64,000 bases of DNA from Mauremys mutica (Eukaryota > Chordata > Testudines > Geoemydidae), in NCBI RefSeq assembly GCF_020497125.1, contig NC_059079.1:51843114-51907113 (forward strand), read 5' to 3'. The position numbers and the translations under genes are program-made. Below are positions 1 to 11,910 of this stretch, piece by piece. Each line of letters opens with the position of its first letter. Position 1 is the stretch's first letter. The notes below the pieces were generated by a model. The model was not told the origin of the DNA. It was given only the letters and a program-made list of their open reading frames with translations, and did not search any database.

Positions 1-24
1 CTTCTGAAAGGTTGCCGACCCCTG
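1..24. mobile_element. Terminal end of a hAT-type DNA transposon cut by the window edge
   Basis: The reverse complement of the last bases begins CAGGGGTCGGCAACCTTTC, which closely matches the terminal inverted repeat of the complete palindromic hAT element at 28848-29180 (CAGGGATCGGCAACCTTTGG). Only this terminus is inside the window, so size and coding capacity are unknown. The next 8 bases (25-32) would be the target-site duplication; its partner lies outside. Confidence 0.6.
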
Positions 25-32
25 CTCTAAAC

Positions 33-468
33 CCACCTTGCCTCAGTGGCTACTGCCAGTCATCATCTAGCCCCCGCTCACTGGGGCAAACTGCAGTCTG
101 TGATGGCCACTCATCATTGGCAAGGAGTTTGGATCAGCTGCGTCTGCCTAACCCCAGGCTACAGCCTCTGTAATCCCAATACCTGTTTTGGCCTTTTAGC
201 AAGGCCCACAGCCTGGAGATTTACCAGGCTGGAGCTCCCCAGCTCCCCTTGCCTTTCCCCAGCCCTGCTCCGTTCCCTGTACCCTGAGCTCCCAGGCAGC
301 CTGATCCTTCTCCCTCCAGAGCAAGAGAGAGACTGACTGAGTTCCTGGCTCACAGCCCTTTTATAGGGCCAGCTGTGGCCTGATTGGGGCAGGGCCCCAT
401 CTGTGGCTGCTTCCCCAATAAGCCTAGCCTTTTTTCAGGAACGGGGCAACTAGGCACTGTCCCTTACA
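33..468 (-). mobile_element. Probable LTR fragment (LTR-retrotransposon or ERV), minus strand
   Basis: GC-rich block unlike the AT-rich sequence after it. Read on the minus strand it opens with TGTAAGGGACAGTG at 468, as an LTR starting in TG would, and has TATAAAAGGG about 100 bases further in (near 356-366). That is a normal promoter position for an LTR. The other end meets the hAT terminus at 1-24, so the LTR 3' end may be lost. No polypurine tract or internal retroelement coding is seen. Short open frames here do not look like genes. The LTR class cannot be assigned from sequence alone. Confidence 0.4.
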
Positions 469-2236
469 CTATTGCAAGATGGTGATCCAGCCCCAAAGTA
501 ACTAATAAATTCAAGCCAAGTGAAATGTGCATGCAAACAGAAGAACATAAACACGAGTATTGTGTTTATCGTAATCTGAGTGAAAAAAAATGTAACAATG
601 GAGTCTCTAGATGCCAGGTCTGACACATGCGCACATGCATGCATGCACACACTTTTCATACAGGTCACAACAAAACTTCATTTTCTACCTTTCAGTATCT
701 TGTTACAACTTACTGGTCTGCCACACTAGAGTCAGATAAACTATTTGTTATGAATTACGTATGCAACAAGTTTTAGCTCCTTTTCTCTTCTCCAGACAGT
801 TGCAAAGAAAGTTTTCATATTTTTCTCTTGACAAACCCAGCCTGTGATTGAGGTTATGAATGTTCCATATATCTCTACTAGTCGGTAACTTACCATGAGC
901 TCCAGTAGAGAAGGCTGGGATGATTCAATTACAAAAACAAGGAACCTATGTTTGTATTATTACAAATCAATGTATCCAATCAATGCCAAAGTTGTTATGA
1001 CACACACACACTATTATACTACACTACTAGACAGAGCTAGTTGAAAAATAAGAAATTTAAAAGAAAATTTCAAAATGTTGCGGTTATTTTCATTTCAAAG
1101 TGTTAGAAACAGAGCCATTTTTAAACATTTTTGTGATATTCTAAATATTTTAATGATCAAAAATGTTTTCAAAATTTTCAATGTTTTTGATTATTTTTTC
1201 CCTCAGACCATAAAGAATGATTTTTTTTTGTTTTTGTTATGTTTGTTTGTTTGTTCAATATACCCAATATTTTTAACAATGTTGGCAATCTTTTGTGGGG
1301 AAATAATTTTTGAGGAGGGAGGGAAAGCATTTTTCCACTAAACTTCTTGTTCAAAAAAATCTGACCAGGTCTGATACTGCATAAAGGTTTATCTTGGTTC
1401 ATTGGAATGAAAAAAAATTACAGGCTTTTAATAAAATATAACTCAGGTTGTTTAAAATGCTTATCGTGTTGGCTGCTACTGTATTGTAATTGGAAAATCT
1501 ATAAGTGCATAACTCAGCCATTTATCAGGTTTCTCATTTTCATGGTGTGTATGTGATCTATTGATACTGTCTCAGAAACTGCAGCCTTTCTTAAACAAAT
1601 TGACCCACTGCTAATCAATGCTAAACATTTTTCCATGAATCTTGCATGCTTGTTGGGATTTACATATCTTCCCCTCTGAATTCCATTAAAAACAAACAAC
1701 GAAAAATTGTTTAGAGCTTTACATTATTTTTCACTTTTTCTTGCCCAGATAAAGGAACAGTCTGCTTTGATTCATCCTGCAGGGGAAATATACTCTCTGA
1801 ACCTTTAGTATGGAGCAATGTTCATAATGTCTAGAACAACCCGTAAAACAGTTGTGTTTTCCTTTCCCTGCATATACAGAAGGTGCACATATTATTATAG
1901 ATGGCTGAGAGTTCATGTCAGAAACTGGGACAGAAGATTTGAACATGCTCTAGGATACAAGAGGTTCATGACTAGATTTTTGGGCCAGATGCTGCCACTT
2001 CCACAAAGCCCCTACCTTCCACCGACCTGCTTTGCACCATTCTGGTAGCATAAAGCAGCTGGAAAACTTATGGATTTGACTGCAAAGCTCATGGAACTGA
2101 CTGCCTGAAGATTTCCCTAGCTTGTAGGATATCTTGTAGTCCCTCACACATGGAGTATGGCCAGGGCATGTGCTGACCCAGCAAATGGTCTCTTGGAAGC
2201 CAATCACCAATTAGAGCAGCCCTTGGCCTTCTCTAA
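469..2236. other. Unique AT-rich sequence without recognisable gene
   Basis: No splice-bounded exon, RNA gene or clear repeat body is seen. It contains a short purine/pyrimidine CATGCATGCA stretch near 627-645 and a (TGTT)n run near 1236-1256. A segment near 1065-1345 is rich in self-complementary AAAAATGTTT/AAACATTTTT words, reminiscent of the AT-rich dispersed repeat near 33.0-33.2 kb. Confidence 0.5.
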
Positions 2237-2608
2237 AGGTATGTCTGTACTACGAAATTAGGTCGATTTTATAGAAGTCGATCTTTCCTAAGCAATTTTA
2301 CACAGTCGATTGTGTATGTCCCCACTAAGCACATTAGGTCGGCGGAGTGCATCCTCAATACAGGGGCTAGCATCGACTCATGGAGTGGTGCAGTGTGGGT
2401 AGCTATCCCATAGTCCCTGCTGCCCATTGGAATTGTGGGTTAAGCTCCCAATGCCTGATGGGGCAAAAACATTGTCGCTGGTGGTTTAGGGTACATGTTG
2501 TCAGCCTCCCCTCCCACCCTCTTCCCTCCCTCCTTGAAAGCAATGGCAAACAATTGTTTCACATCTTTTTTCCTGGGTTACCCATGCAGATGCCATAGCA
2601 TGGCAAGC

Positions 2609-3090
2609 ATGGAGCCCGCTCAGCTCAGCGCTGCTGTTGTGAGCATTGTAAACACCTCACACATTATCCTGCAGTATGTGCAGACCATGGCTAGGAGACG
2701 CCAGCACATGGACAATTGTGAGGAGGACATGGATACAGATGTTCCTGAAAGCACAGGATGTGGCAGTTGGGACATCATGGCGGCAGTGGGGCAGGTTGAT
2801 ACAGTGGAATGCCGATTCTGGGCCCGGCAAACAAGCACAGACTGGCGGGACCGCATAGTGTTGCAGGTATGGGATAATTGCCATTATTATTGCTGCTTCC
2901 TGTGTGCTCCATAATATCTGTGAGAGTAAGGGGGAGACATTTATGGCAGGGTGGGAGGTGGAGGCTAATCGCCTGGCAGCCAATTTTGAACAGCCACACA
3001 AGAGGGGCAATTAGAAGAGCACAGCTAGGCACCCGGCAGATCAGAGAGGCTTTGAAAACCAGTTTCATCAGTGGCCAGGCTATGGAGTGA
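2609..3090 (+). pseudogene. Harbinger transposase remnant, catalytic core deleted
   Basis: Starts at ATG 2609 (MEPAQLSAAVV), the same start as copy B. About 90 codons follow in frame, including DIMAAVGQVDTVECRFWARQ and DRIVLQVWD. Just after this, near 2875-2885, the sequence jumps to the part coding the C-terminal end: a CCVLHN-like region in broken frame, then IREALKTSFISGQAME and a stop at 3090. Comparison with copy B shows that about 780 bp are gone, covering all three acidic residues of the DDE triad. The family normally encodes a roughly 400-residue endonuclease-type transposase acting on the terminal repeats. This product could not catalyse. A poly(A) signal AATAAA lies at 3193-3198. 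Confidence 0.8.
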
Positions 3091-3192
3091 CAGTTGTGTG
3101 TGTTTCTCCTTGATGCAAAACTGCCCCCTTTGTTGAATTTACTTCCCTGTAAGCCAATCCCCCTGCCCTCTTCGATCACAGCTGGCAAAGGA

Positions 3193-3198
3193 AATAAA
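3193..3198 (+). terminator. AATAAA poly(A) signal of the copy A transposase gene
   Basis: AATAAA about 100 bases after the transposase stop. The matching signal is kept in copy B at 12059-12064 on the minus strand, which supports a real role in the ancestral element. Confidence 0.55.
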
Positions 3199-3509
3199 GT
3201 CCCTATTGTTTTGAATCCATGAATTCTTTTATAAGAATAAGGAGATAACAGACAAGGTAGCCTGGGTGGGGTGAGGGAGGAGGGAAGGACAAGGCCACAT
3301 TGTTTGTTGTAGACACACTACAAATCAAAGATGTTTGAATTACAGCCTTCTGTTGCTTGGGCCATCCTCTGGAGTAGAGTGGTTGGGTGCCTGGAGCCTC
3401 TTTCCCCCCCTACCCCCCCCCGCATTCTTGGGCATCTGGGTAAGGAGGATATAGAACTTGGTGAGGAGGGCAGGCGGTTATACAGTGGATGCAGTGGTGG
3501 TCTGTGCTC

Positions 3510-5150
3510 TTATTGCCTTTTGTGCAGCTCCACCAGACACCTGATCATGTCCGTTTGCTCCTGCATTAGCCTCAGCATCTCCTCCTGCGTGTTCTGATCA
3601 CGCTTAGTGAGTGCTTTCCTGGCCTCTGCCACTGAACGCCTCCATTCATTCAGCTGTGCCCTATTAGTGTGAGAGGACTGCATGAGTTCAAAAAACATGT
3701 AGTCGTAAGTGTGTTTTTTTTCGCTTTCTAATCTGCGATAACCTCAGGAATGGAGGTGATACGGGGAGCATAGAAACATTTGCACCTGCAGGAGGGATAA
3801 AAAGGGAGAGTAAAATTTAAGAAGATACATTTGTGAGAACAAAAGGGAGACTCTTTCACAGGGAATCAAGCAATTCATCGCAGACAGCACATTTTTTTTA
3901 GGTACAGGGTCGCATTTTGCCTTTTTATTGAGTGCCTGCCAGTATGGTGACACATCACACACGGCTGGGCAACAGAATTCGGTTTCCAGGCAGCCATGGT
4001 AAGCCAAAGGGTACGTGGGGTTGGCTTCTTCCACCTTCATAATATGTGAGAATGGTTTCAAACTGCAGCGCCCTCCTTTCCCATAGCAAGCAATGCCGGT
4101 TGGGTTTGCCACTTAAAAGAAGGGGCTGCAGTTTTGGGGTGGATGTGCAGCCCACCCCTTCCCCACTGTGTGGCTGTTCTCCAGGATGATCCCTTTTAGC
4201 CAAGCGCAAACAGCCCAGCATGAACGCAGTTCTTTTACTGTTCCTTTACAAAAAAATCCCCTATTTCAACCAGGTGACCATGAATTATATCACTCTCCTG
4301 AGGCTGACACAGAAAGATAAAGACCGAATGTTGCATGAATGCGACCAAAACCCAGGACCATTCACTGCCATGCTTTGTGCTGCAATGATTCCAGACTACT
4401 TGCTACTGGCTTTGCATGGTAAAGTGTCCTACCATGGAGGATGAAATAAGGCAGCCCTCCCCAGAAATCTTCTGCAAAGGCTTTCAGAGTACCTCCAGGA
4501 GAGCTTCATGGAGAAGTCCCTGGACAAGTTAAAAGACTTTTACAGTAGCTGTACTGGCTGCGAATGCATCTCAAGTCTTCAGGGCAAATCAAACATTAAA
4601 CACACTTGCTTTTAACCGCTGAAGTGTAGTTTCAAGTATGCACTCACCAGAGGTGCCTTCTCTGGCTTCAGGGTCTGGGAACCCAATTTGGGAGGGTATT
4701 GGCTCTAGGGTGATGAAAAGGTCCCGGCTGCCAGGGAGAATGGATTCTCTGCTTGCCTGCTGCACATTCTCCTCCTCCTCCTCCTCTTCCTCATCCACAA
4801 AATCCTCCTCCATGTTGCGCGAGACTCCTCCCTTACAGTGTCCATGGACAGTGGTAGGGTAGTGGTAGGGTCCCTCCCTAGAATGCCATGCAGCTGATCA
4901 CAGAAGCGGCATGTATTGGGCTCTGACCCAGAGTGACTGTTTGCCTCCTTTGTCTTGTGGTAGGTTTGCCTGAGCTCCTTCACTTTCACATGGCACTGCT
5001 GTGTGTCTCTAGTGTAGCCTCTCTTCACCATGCCCCGGTGCAATTTTGGCATATATATTAGCATTTCTTCTTTCTGATCAGAGTTCTGCCTGCACAGATT
5101 CTTCTCCCCATACAGCAATCAGATCCAGTGTCTCCCGTTCGCTCACCATG
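3510..5150 (-). pseudogene. Myb/SANT-like accessory protein gene of Harbinger copy A (two exons, broken)
   Basis: PIF/Harbinger elements encode a second, Myb/SANT-like protein that binds DNA and brings the transposase to the element ends. Exon 1 (about 5150-4648) encodes RGYTRDTQQCHVKVKELRQT and TCRFCDQLHGILGRDPTTT, followed by an acidic poly-Glu tract from (CTC)n at 4768-4794. Exon 1 ends at a consensus donor, TCTG|GTGAGTG (GT at 4647-4646). After an intron of about 0.9 kb, exon 2 (about 3745-3510) encodes MQSSHTNRAQLNEWRR and MLRLMQEQTDMIRCLVELHK. The ATG region present in copy B is deleted here, and exon 1 changes frame around 5080-5120, so it is a pseudogene. Frame 4589-4813 shows the poly-Glu end of exon 1 in clean form. 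Confidence 0.72.
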
Positions 5151-5395
5151 CTGACCAAACAGGAAATTAAATTCAAAAGTTCCCGGGGCTTTTCCTGTAT
5201 AGCTAGCTAGCGCATCAGAGTTGAAAGTGCTGTTCAGAGCAGTCACATTGGAGCATGCTGCATCTGCACTACCCCAAATTTGACCCAGCAAGGTCAATTT
5301 TAGTGCTACTCCCCTCATTGGGAAGGAGTACAGCAGTCGATTTTAAGAGCCCTTCAGGTCGATGGAACAGGGTTGGTTGTGTATCCGCATTGCTT

Positions 5396-5451
5396 ATAAA
5401 ATCGACCTAATGTGGCTAAATTCGACCTAACCTCGTAATGTAGACCAGTGC
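5396..5451. repeat. Right terminal inverted repeat of Harbinger copy A
   Basis: Reverse complement GCACTGGTCTACATTACGAG, then GTTAGGTCGAATTTAGCC. It pairs with 2237-2290 and matches the left end of copy B at 9723 (CCTGGCCTACACTACGAGG). TAA follows at 5452-5454. Confidence 0.85.
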
Positions 5452-5680
5452 TAACTTAGCCTGGGAACTGGCAGCATTGCTCAGGCAGCTACAGGATTAT
5501 AGCATCACAAAAATGACTACTGCCACCTTTGCCTCCTCCCTCGCTGAACTAAAGGAGTCAGTCCTTTTTTTTTTCCCATGACGATCAGTATCTTCTATTG
5601 AAAACACAAATTTTATCAAAACTTTTATAAAATTCATTGTAATTAAGGGCCAGCTTCTCATTTATACCTAGACCTTTTTA

Positions 5681-5756
5681 CTCCAGTGTAAAGGTCTCTT
5701 ACACTGGAGACCTTTCAGATAAAGGTGTATCTGAAAACTGGCCTGTTTTCAGATAC
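5681..5756. repeat. Two adjacent short hairpins
   Basis: The first stem pairs CTCCAGTGTAA with TTACACTGGAG (5681-5709). The second pairs GTATCTGAAAAC with GTTTTCAGATAC (5727-5756), a perfect 12-bp stem with a 6-base loop. GACCTTT/AAAGGTC words surround the first. It looks like an old palindromic MITE fragment, since words of the type 'ACTCCAGTGTAA' recur in sauropsid repeats, but this is inference. Confidence 0.5.
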
Positions 5757-8700
5757 AAGCATATCTGTTGACTTTAACTGGCAGTGTACTGTGAATCCCT
5801 TCCTGTGATCTCTGCTGAGGTTGCCCTCTGTTACAATCTAAGAGAATCATTCCTTCAAGCACTATGATTAGCTCTGCTTACTCCCAATAACTCAGTTTTT
5901 GACTTCTGCTAAAGGGAAATAGAGTACAAAAACTAAACAATAAAAAATCTTTTGCAATGTCTTAGGGACTTGAACTGTTGTTATCTTAGTGCACTCTCTG
6001 AAATCTCTCTCTCTCTCTTACCAACTTCTTTGGCTCCTTCCTATATAATATCTCTATCTCATGCTATCTAAAGCTAAAACTCCTGCTCACATACTGGTCA
6101 CCTTTCACCTTCATTACAACTTTTTCCTGTCTTATCTTACTGCATCTCAACTGTACCCACCAAAACACTGCCCAAAACACTGCTTCTAAAGTCACCTTCC
6201 TCCCCTACCAAATTACCTCTTGCTTAAATCCTTCCACTGACTTTTCACCTCTTCCCACATAAAATTAAACTAGCAACTCATGGCTTGGGCTTTTGGTCCC
6301 CTAAATCAGATTTTGAACAGAGTTATAGGGTTTAATTAATTAATCTTTGTTAAAATGCATTGAGATACTCAGATACTATGAGCATTGAAAGTATTATTCT
6401 TCTCCTAGAGACTAGCATTCCTTCATGATATTGTCAAACCCTGAAACACTACAATGATCTTGTAATTATCTTTTAAACATAATATAAAAGGGAAAAGGAA
6501 AATTAGTATATATTTCTGCTGTAACTTCTTTAGGTGTTTCTTACTCTGTACTGTATGTCTGGAAGGGTGATCATATCATCTGCTACCTATAGTTCTGCTG
6601 ATTTTTAAAAATTTATTAGTGTTAGCTTGAGAAATGACATGGCAAAACAAAGCCCTATATTGGTTTAACAAAAGAGAAACATCTGCTAGGGTTAAAATGA
6701 ATATTTTTCTAAATTAGTTCAACCCCAGGGAAGCTACAGCTGATCATTTCTTCTCGCCAGTAGGTGCTAGTGTGCTTAATGGGAACGACTAGAGAAAGCT
6801 TCTGGGATATTAAAAATATATATATATATAACTAGCCAAAAAAGAAATCATGGAGAAGAAAGCTAAAGGAGCAGAGCAGAATCCATTAAGATTTTTAACA
6901 ATCTCTTGCTTCTTGGGAAAGAAAGAATATAGTTGGTACAGTGATTACTTTTTCTTCTTATTGAACACATTAAATACATTTTTAGATGAAATATAAGAAC
7001 AAAAACAACAAGCTTTGAGCAGGGTGTACATATGATTGGAAAAGCATTGAGTAATCCAATGTTATCAGAAAGGTTTTAGTGGTTATAGAAAAGCAAATGG
7101 GTGGGTGGTGGGTATAAAAGAGAACAAGATTTTTTCCAAGCTAGCTGTGAAATAAAAAAAAAATATGGAAAATGAAAATGGTTTCTCAGGGGGAATAACA
7201 AATAGACAACTCTGAATCCATGCTGTTTCCAAGATATTAATACTAAATATAGTACATCTGCTGTACTGAATCAAGATAATATATCACAGTGTGAAGTTTC
7301 ATGATGATTATGTGTATTCAGCTGCTTTTCTGTATATTACAATTTCTTCCCTTCATTAACCAAAACCCAGAGAAGCTGCTATTAGGAAACTAGTAAAAAT
7401 ATAAATCCGTCCAGGTGCTATAATAATGAAGCATGTTGCAAAATGAAAGACTCATCTTTGACTGGATTTCAGTCCCAGGGCATATTATATTGTACGATTA
7501 CTAAATGTTTGAGAGTTGTGCACTCCGGGAGCTATGACAGTGTCCAAATCACTCACATACTAGTTCAGCCACATGCTATTTTTTTTATTTTAATGTTTTA
7601 TGGTTTAGGGAAAACTCCTAGTCCACCTTCTCTAGGAGCAGAGTAATACGGTGAGAGTAAATAGGAAAAGGGAGATGAACTATAATAGGAGTATATACTC
7701 AAGGGTAAAATAAATGACAAAGGATTGCAAGGTATTACAGAACATGCTGCAATTCTGTGCTATCATGGTGCTTATGAAGTGCTTGAGTCACAAAGATACA
7801 GATTTCCCATATGGGAAACGTTAAAATGAAATGCTATTTCTCTCTGTATTTGATTCAATAAAACTTTGGATTACTGGGTGCAATGTAACACAGCAATACA
7901 ATCAGAGGAGGGAAAAACAGTCCCTGATATCTGAGTTCATATCTTCATTATTACTGTCATTTTATAATTAAATGAAATATAATCACATCACAGGCACTAG
8001 TTTTAGAAAGAATGAAATGTTGCTTCACATTTTTTAAAAAAGTAGTGTATGGATTTCTCCTCACTTATATGGCACACACTACAGTCAAGAATTTCAAAAC
8101 TTCCATTATCATGGGCAGAAGCTTATTATTAATGTGTTTTTCTTTTTCAGCGTCTCTTCACTGAAATAGAATTCAAGAGTCATGCTGCGACTCTGCAATA
8201 TTGTTCACTGCAAGAAACGATTTTGTTCTGCCTCAGAGGCAATACATTTTTATGTTTAATTTTGCCTTGGGTATATACAACACTTGTTTATGTCCTTAAA
8301 ATGCCTTTTAAAGAGATTGATTTCAATGCATCTCCAGTAAATCCTGTGCCGAAGATTTAATTCTCTCATTTATGCAGGAAGACAGAATTTACGTTTTATT
8401 TTTGGTGGCTCACATGTCTATTAGGTAAGCTACAGACTTCGCCTCTAATCACATAAATGGAGATATATGCATTTATCTTTTTCATATCCTCAATATTGCT
8501 TTAATTATATGATTTTACCTAAGTTTTATCACTAGCTTCAGATCACTCTAGCCTCAAGTGCTGTTACCAACTTTACATCTACAGTAAATTCAGTTCTTGT
8601 AAATAGAGGCTTTTCCTTTGAGAACATTATCAGTAAATTATAGATATAATAAAAGAAATGTTTGTGTTGACTTGCTACCATTTCTTTGTGAACGGACACA

Positions 8701-9109
8701 GCCAAAATTTAATGTATATCTTTATAACTAAAACAAGGCCTTTGGGGTGGGTGCATGCATGCATGGGAGAGGGATGAATATAATATGGAACCCAGTCCTG
8801 CAAGTGGCTCTGCGTGGTGGCTCCTTATGCCTATGAATAAATGCATAGACTTTCATGGTGCTACACCAAGCTTCAGTGGTTCACCTGCCAAAAGTAATTT
8901 GCAGGATTTGGGTCTTACTCATTAGAAAATATCCATTTATTTTAAAGTGTTTCCAGTTAAAACAATGCTATGTCTGATTTTTGTTCTATGTTTCCCTGGT
9001 TTCCCTTTTTTAATTTAGTTAGTATATTTAGTTAATACTCAGTTACATTAAATGTGCTCCTACCCTGAGGACTTATAAGATATCTGTGGACAGTCTGAAA
9101 CTTAAACTA

Positions 9110-9300
9110 CATGGGCCTGATCCTACACACACTGAAGTCAGTGGCAAAAATGCCACTGACTGCAAAGGTTAAGGATCAAAGTTTCCCACTATATTTATGT
9201 CCCTATTCAGAGAAAGCATTTAAGCACATGCTTTCGCTTAAAACGTGTGTTTAAGTCCAGTGGAAATTAATGGGACTTGAGCATGTGACCGGCCTAAATT
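9110..9300. repeat. Old dispersed repeat, 'AAGCACATGCTT' type
   Basis: Contains palindromic words such as TTTAAGCACATGCTTTCGCT and GTCCAGTGGAAATTAATGGG. A second diverged copy at 15545-15665 shows TTTAAGCATGTAAATAGTCC and CCATTGACTCTTATAGGAC. Both look like remnants of a short palindromic DNA element. No ends or target duplication can be defined. Confidence 0.35.
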
Positions 9301-10071
9301 GGTATAAATGTTAAGTTAGCCATAAAAAACAAAACAAAACAAAAAACAAACAAACAAAAAACAACCTGATTTTTTTCAAGGTTTTGACATTCTGATTTTT
9401 TAAAACAAAGGGTTTTTCTACAGTCTTTGGATTCTGTACATAAAATAAATAATGTTTAATTTTGCTATGATTGTTTTTGGTTTAGTGTTTATATATTTTC
9501 CCAGTGGGCTTGTTTTAATTGTAGGGTGGTTTCCCCCATCATATGCAAGTGCAACTACTACTTGTTACCTCTGCTGATGAAATAGGTAATAGCTGAGATT
9601 AAAATAAATGAGAACTGGGCATCCCAACCACCTAATTGCAATGAAAATCTCAGCATGCTTAAATGTTTGCAGGATCTGGGACTTACTTAGTTAAATGTTA
9701 CCCTGGGATATGTATACTCTAAGCCCTGGCCTACACTACGAGGTTAGGTCAAATTTAGCAGTGTTAGGTCGATCTTATAAGCAATCAACCCCGTTCCGTC
9801 AACTTAAAGGGCTCTTAAAAGCGAGTGCTGTACTCTTTCCCGATGAGGGGAGTAGCGCTAAAATTGACCTTGCTGGGTTGAATTTGGGGTAGTGCAGATG
9901 CAATTTGACGGTATTGGCCTCTGCAAGCTATCCCAGAGTGCTCCAATGTGACCGCTCTGGACAGTACTTTCAACTCCGATGCACTAGCCAGGTACGCAGG
10001 AAAAGCCCCGGGAACTTTTGAATTTCATTTCCTGTTTGGTCAGCGTGGCGAGCTCAGCAGCACAGGTGACC

Positions 10072-11910
10072 ATGCAGTCCCAGAATCACAAATGAGCTCC
10101 AGCATTGAGCAAATGGGAGACACTGGATCTGATTGCTGTATGGGGAGAAGAATCTGTGCAGGCCAAACTCTGATCAAAAAGAAGAAATGCATGGTGGAGA
10201 GAGGCTACAGCAGGGACACACAGCAGTGCCATGTGAAAGTTAAGGAGCACAGGCAAGCCTACCAAAAGACAAAGGAGGGAAATGGTCATTCTGGATCAGA
10301 GCCCCATACATGCCACTTCAATGATCAGCTGCATGGCATTCTAGGGGGGGACCCTACCAGTACCCAACCACTGTCTGTGAACACCTGCAAGGGGAGAGTC
10401 TCACACATCAGGGAGGGGGATTTTGTGGATGAGGAAGGGGTGGGGGGAAGAGGAGGAGAATGGGTAGCAGGCAAGCAGAGAATCCATTCTCCCTGGCAGC
10501 CAGGACCTTTTCATCACTCTGGAGCTAATACCCACCCAAGGCGGGTTCCCGGACCCCGAAGCCGGAGAAGGCACCTCTTGCGAGTGCACATTTGTAACTA
10601 CATTACAGGGTTTAAAAGCAATTGTGTTTAATATTTTATATTCCCTGAAGACTTGAGATGCATTCGCGGCCAGTACAGCTACTGGAAAAGTCTGTTAATA
10701 TGTCTGAGGATGGAGCAGGAATCCTCCAGGGACATCTCCATGAAGCTCTCCTGGAGGTACTCTGAAAACCTTTGCAGAAGGTTTCTGGAGAGGGCTGCTT
10801 TATTTCGTCCTCCACGGTAGGACACTTTACCACATCAAGCCAGTTAGCAAGCAGTCTGGAATCATTGCAGCAAAAAGCACGACAGCAAATTGTCTTGGAT
10901 TTTGGTCACATTCAAGCAACATTCGGTCTTTATCTTTCTGTGTTAGCCTCACGAGAGTGATATAATTCATGGTCACCTAGTTGAAATAGGGGGGATATTT
11001 GTAAGGGAACAGTAAAAGGACCCCGGTCATGCTGGGCTGTTTGCATGTGGCTAAAAGGGATCATCCCAGAGAATAGCCACGCGGTGGGGGGAGAAGTGGG
11101 CTGCACATCCACCCCAAAACTGCAGCCCCTCCTTTTAAATGGCAAACCCAACTGGCACTGCTTGCTATGCCAAAGGAGGGCGCTGCAGTTTGAAACCATT
11201 TCAACATGTTATGAAGGCAGAAGAAGCCAACCCCATGTACCATTTGGTTTACCATGGCTGCCGGGAAACAGAATTCTGTTACCCAGCCATGTGTGATGTG
11301 TCACCAAACCAGCAGGTGTTCAATATAAAAGGCAAAATGCAACCTTGTACCTAAAACACATGTGCTGTCTGCTATGAATTGCTTGATTCACTGTGAAAGA
11401 GTCTCCCTTTTGTTCTCACAAATGCATCTTCTTAAATTCTACTCTCCCTTTTTAACTCCCTGAAGGTGTAAATGTTTCTACACTTGCCCTATTATCTCTA
11501 TCCCAGAGGTTATCTCAGATTAGAATGTGAAAAAAACGCACTCGCGATGACATGTTTTCCAAGCATGCAGTCCTCCCGCACTAATAGGTCACAGCTGAAT
11601 GCAGGGAGACATACAGTGACAGAAGCCAGGAAAGCATACAGTGAGCATGATGAGAAGAGGCAGGAGGCGATGCTGAGGGTAATGGCAGAAGCAAACAGAC
11701 ATGTTCAGGCATCTGGTGGAGCTGCATGAAAGGCAACAAGAGCACAGACTCCTGCTGCATCCATTGTGTAACCACCTTCCCTCCTTGCCAAGTTCCATAT
11801 CCTCCTCACCCAGACGCCCAAGAAAGCGGGGGGTCAGGGAGGAGTCTTCGGGCACCCAGCCACTCCACTCCAGAGGATGGCCCAAGCAACAGAAGGCTGT
11901 TATTCAAATA
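10072..11910 (+). pseudogene. Myb/SANT-like accessory protein gene of Harbinger copy B (two exons, broken)
   Basis: ATG 10072 opens MQSQNHK, then meets a TGA at codon 8. The same frame continues with WETLDLIAVWGEES, a first helix of a Myb/SANT-like trihelix domain. After a further stop and an apparent deletion near 10190, the frame shifts to RGYSRDTQQCHVKVKEHRQA and TCHFNDQLHGILGGDPTST (in the open frame 9948-10631). Exon 1 would end near 10580. The donor is GCGAGT where copy A has GTGAGT, so it is mutated. Exon 2 (about 11505-11910) is seen in two frames: TEARKAYSEHDEKRQEAMLR (in 11472-11729), then FRHLVELHERQQEHR and SISSSPRRPRKRG (in 11701-12036). The family role is to recruit transposase to the ends. 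An AATAAA follows at 12025-12030. Confidence 0.75.

Larger units (their letters stand above)
2237..5451 (+). mobile_element. PIF/Harbinger DNA transposon copy A, internally deleted
   Basis: The ends are terminal inverted repeats. The left begins AGGTATGTCTGTACTACGAA and the right, reverse-complemented, begins GCACTGGTCTACATTACGAG; both continue into TTAGGTCGA. The element is flanked by TAA on each side (2234-2236 and 5452-5454), matching the 3-bp TWA/TTA target preference of PIF/Harbinger. It carries a transposase remnant on the plus strand (2609-3090) and a Myb/SANT-like gene remnant on the minus strand (about 5150 to 3510), arranged convergently. Copy B at 9723-13797 is a longer relative in the opposite orientation. 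Copy A is about 0.9 kb shorter, mainly because the transposase catalytic region is missing, so it cannot be autonomous. Confidence 0.88.
5455..9719. other. Unique AT-rich spacer between the two Harbinger copies
   Basis: About 4.3 kb without a recognisable exon. It holds two hairpins (5681-5756), a (TC)n run near 6004-6018, an (AT)n microsatellite near 6817-6832, a CATGCATGCATG run near 8752-8764, an A/C-rich (CAAAA)n-like run at about 9325-9365, and an old dispersed-repeat copy at about 9110-9300. The remaining open frames are short and show no domain. Confidence 0.5.

Noticed and set aside
4589..4813. Acidic poly-Glu protein as an independent gene
   Set aside because: The Glu run comes from a (CTC)n tract inside exon 1 of the Harbinger Myb-like gene, and the flanking residues match that gene.
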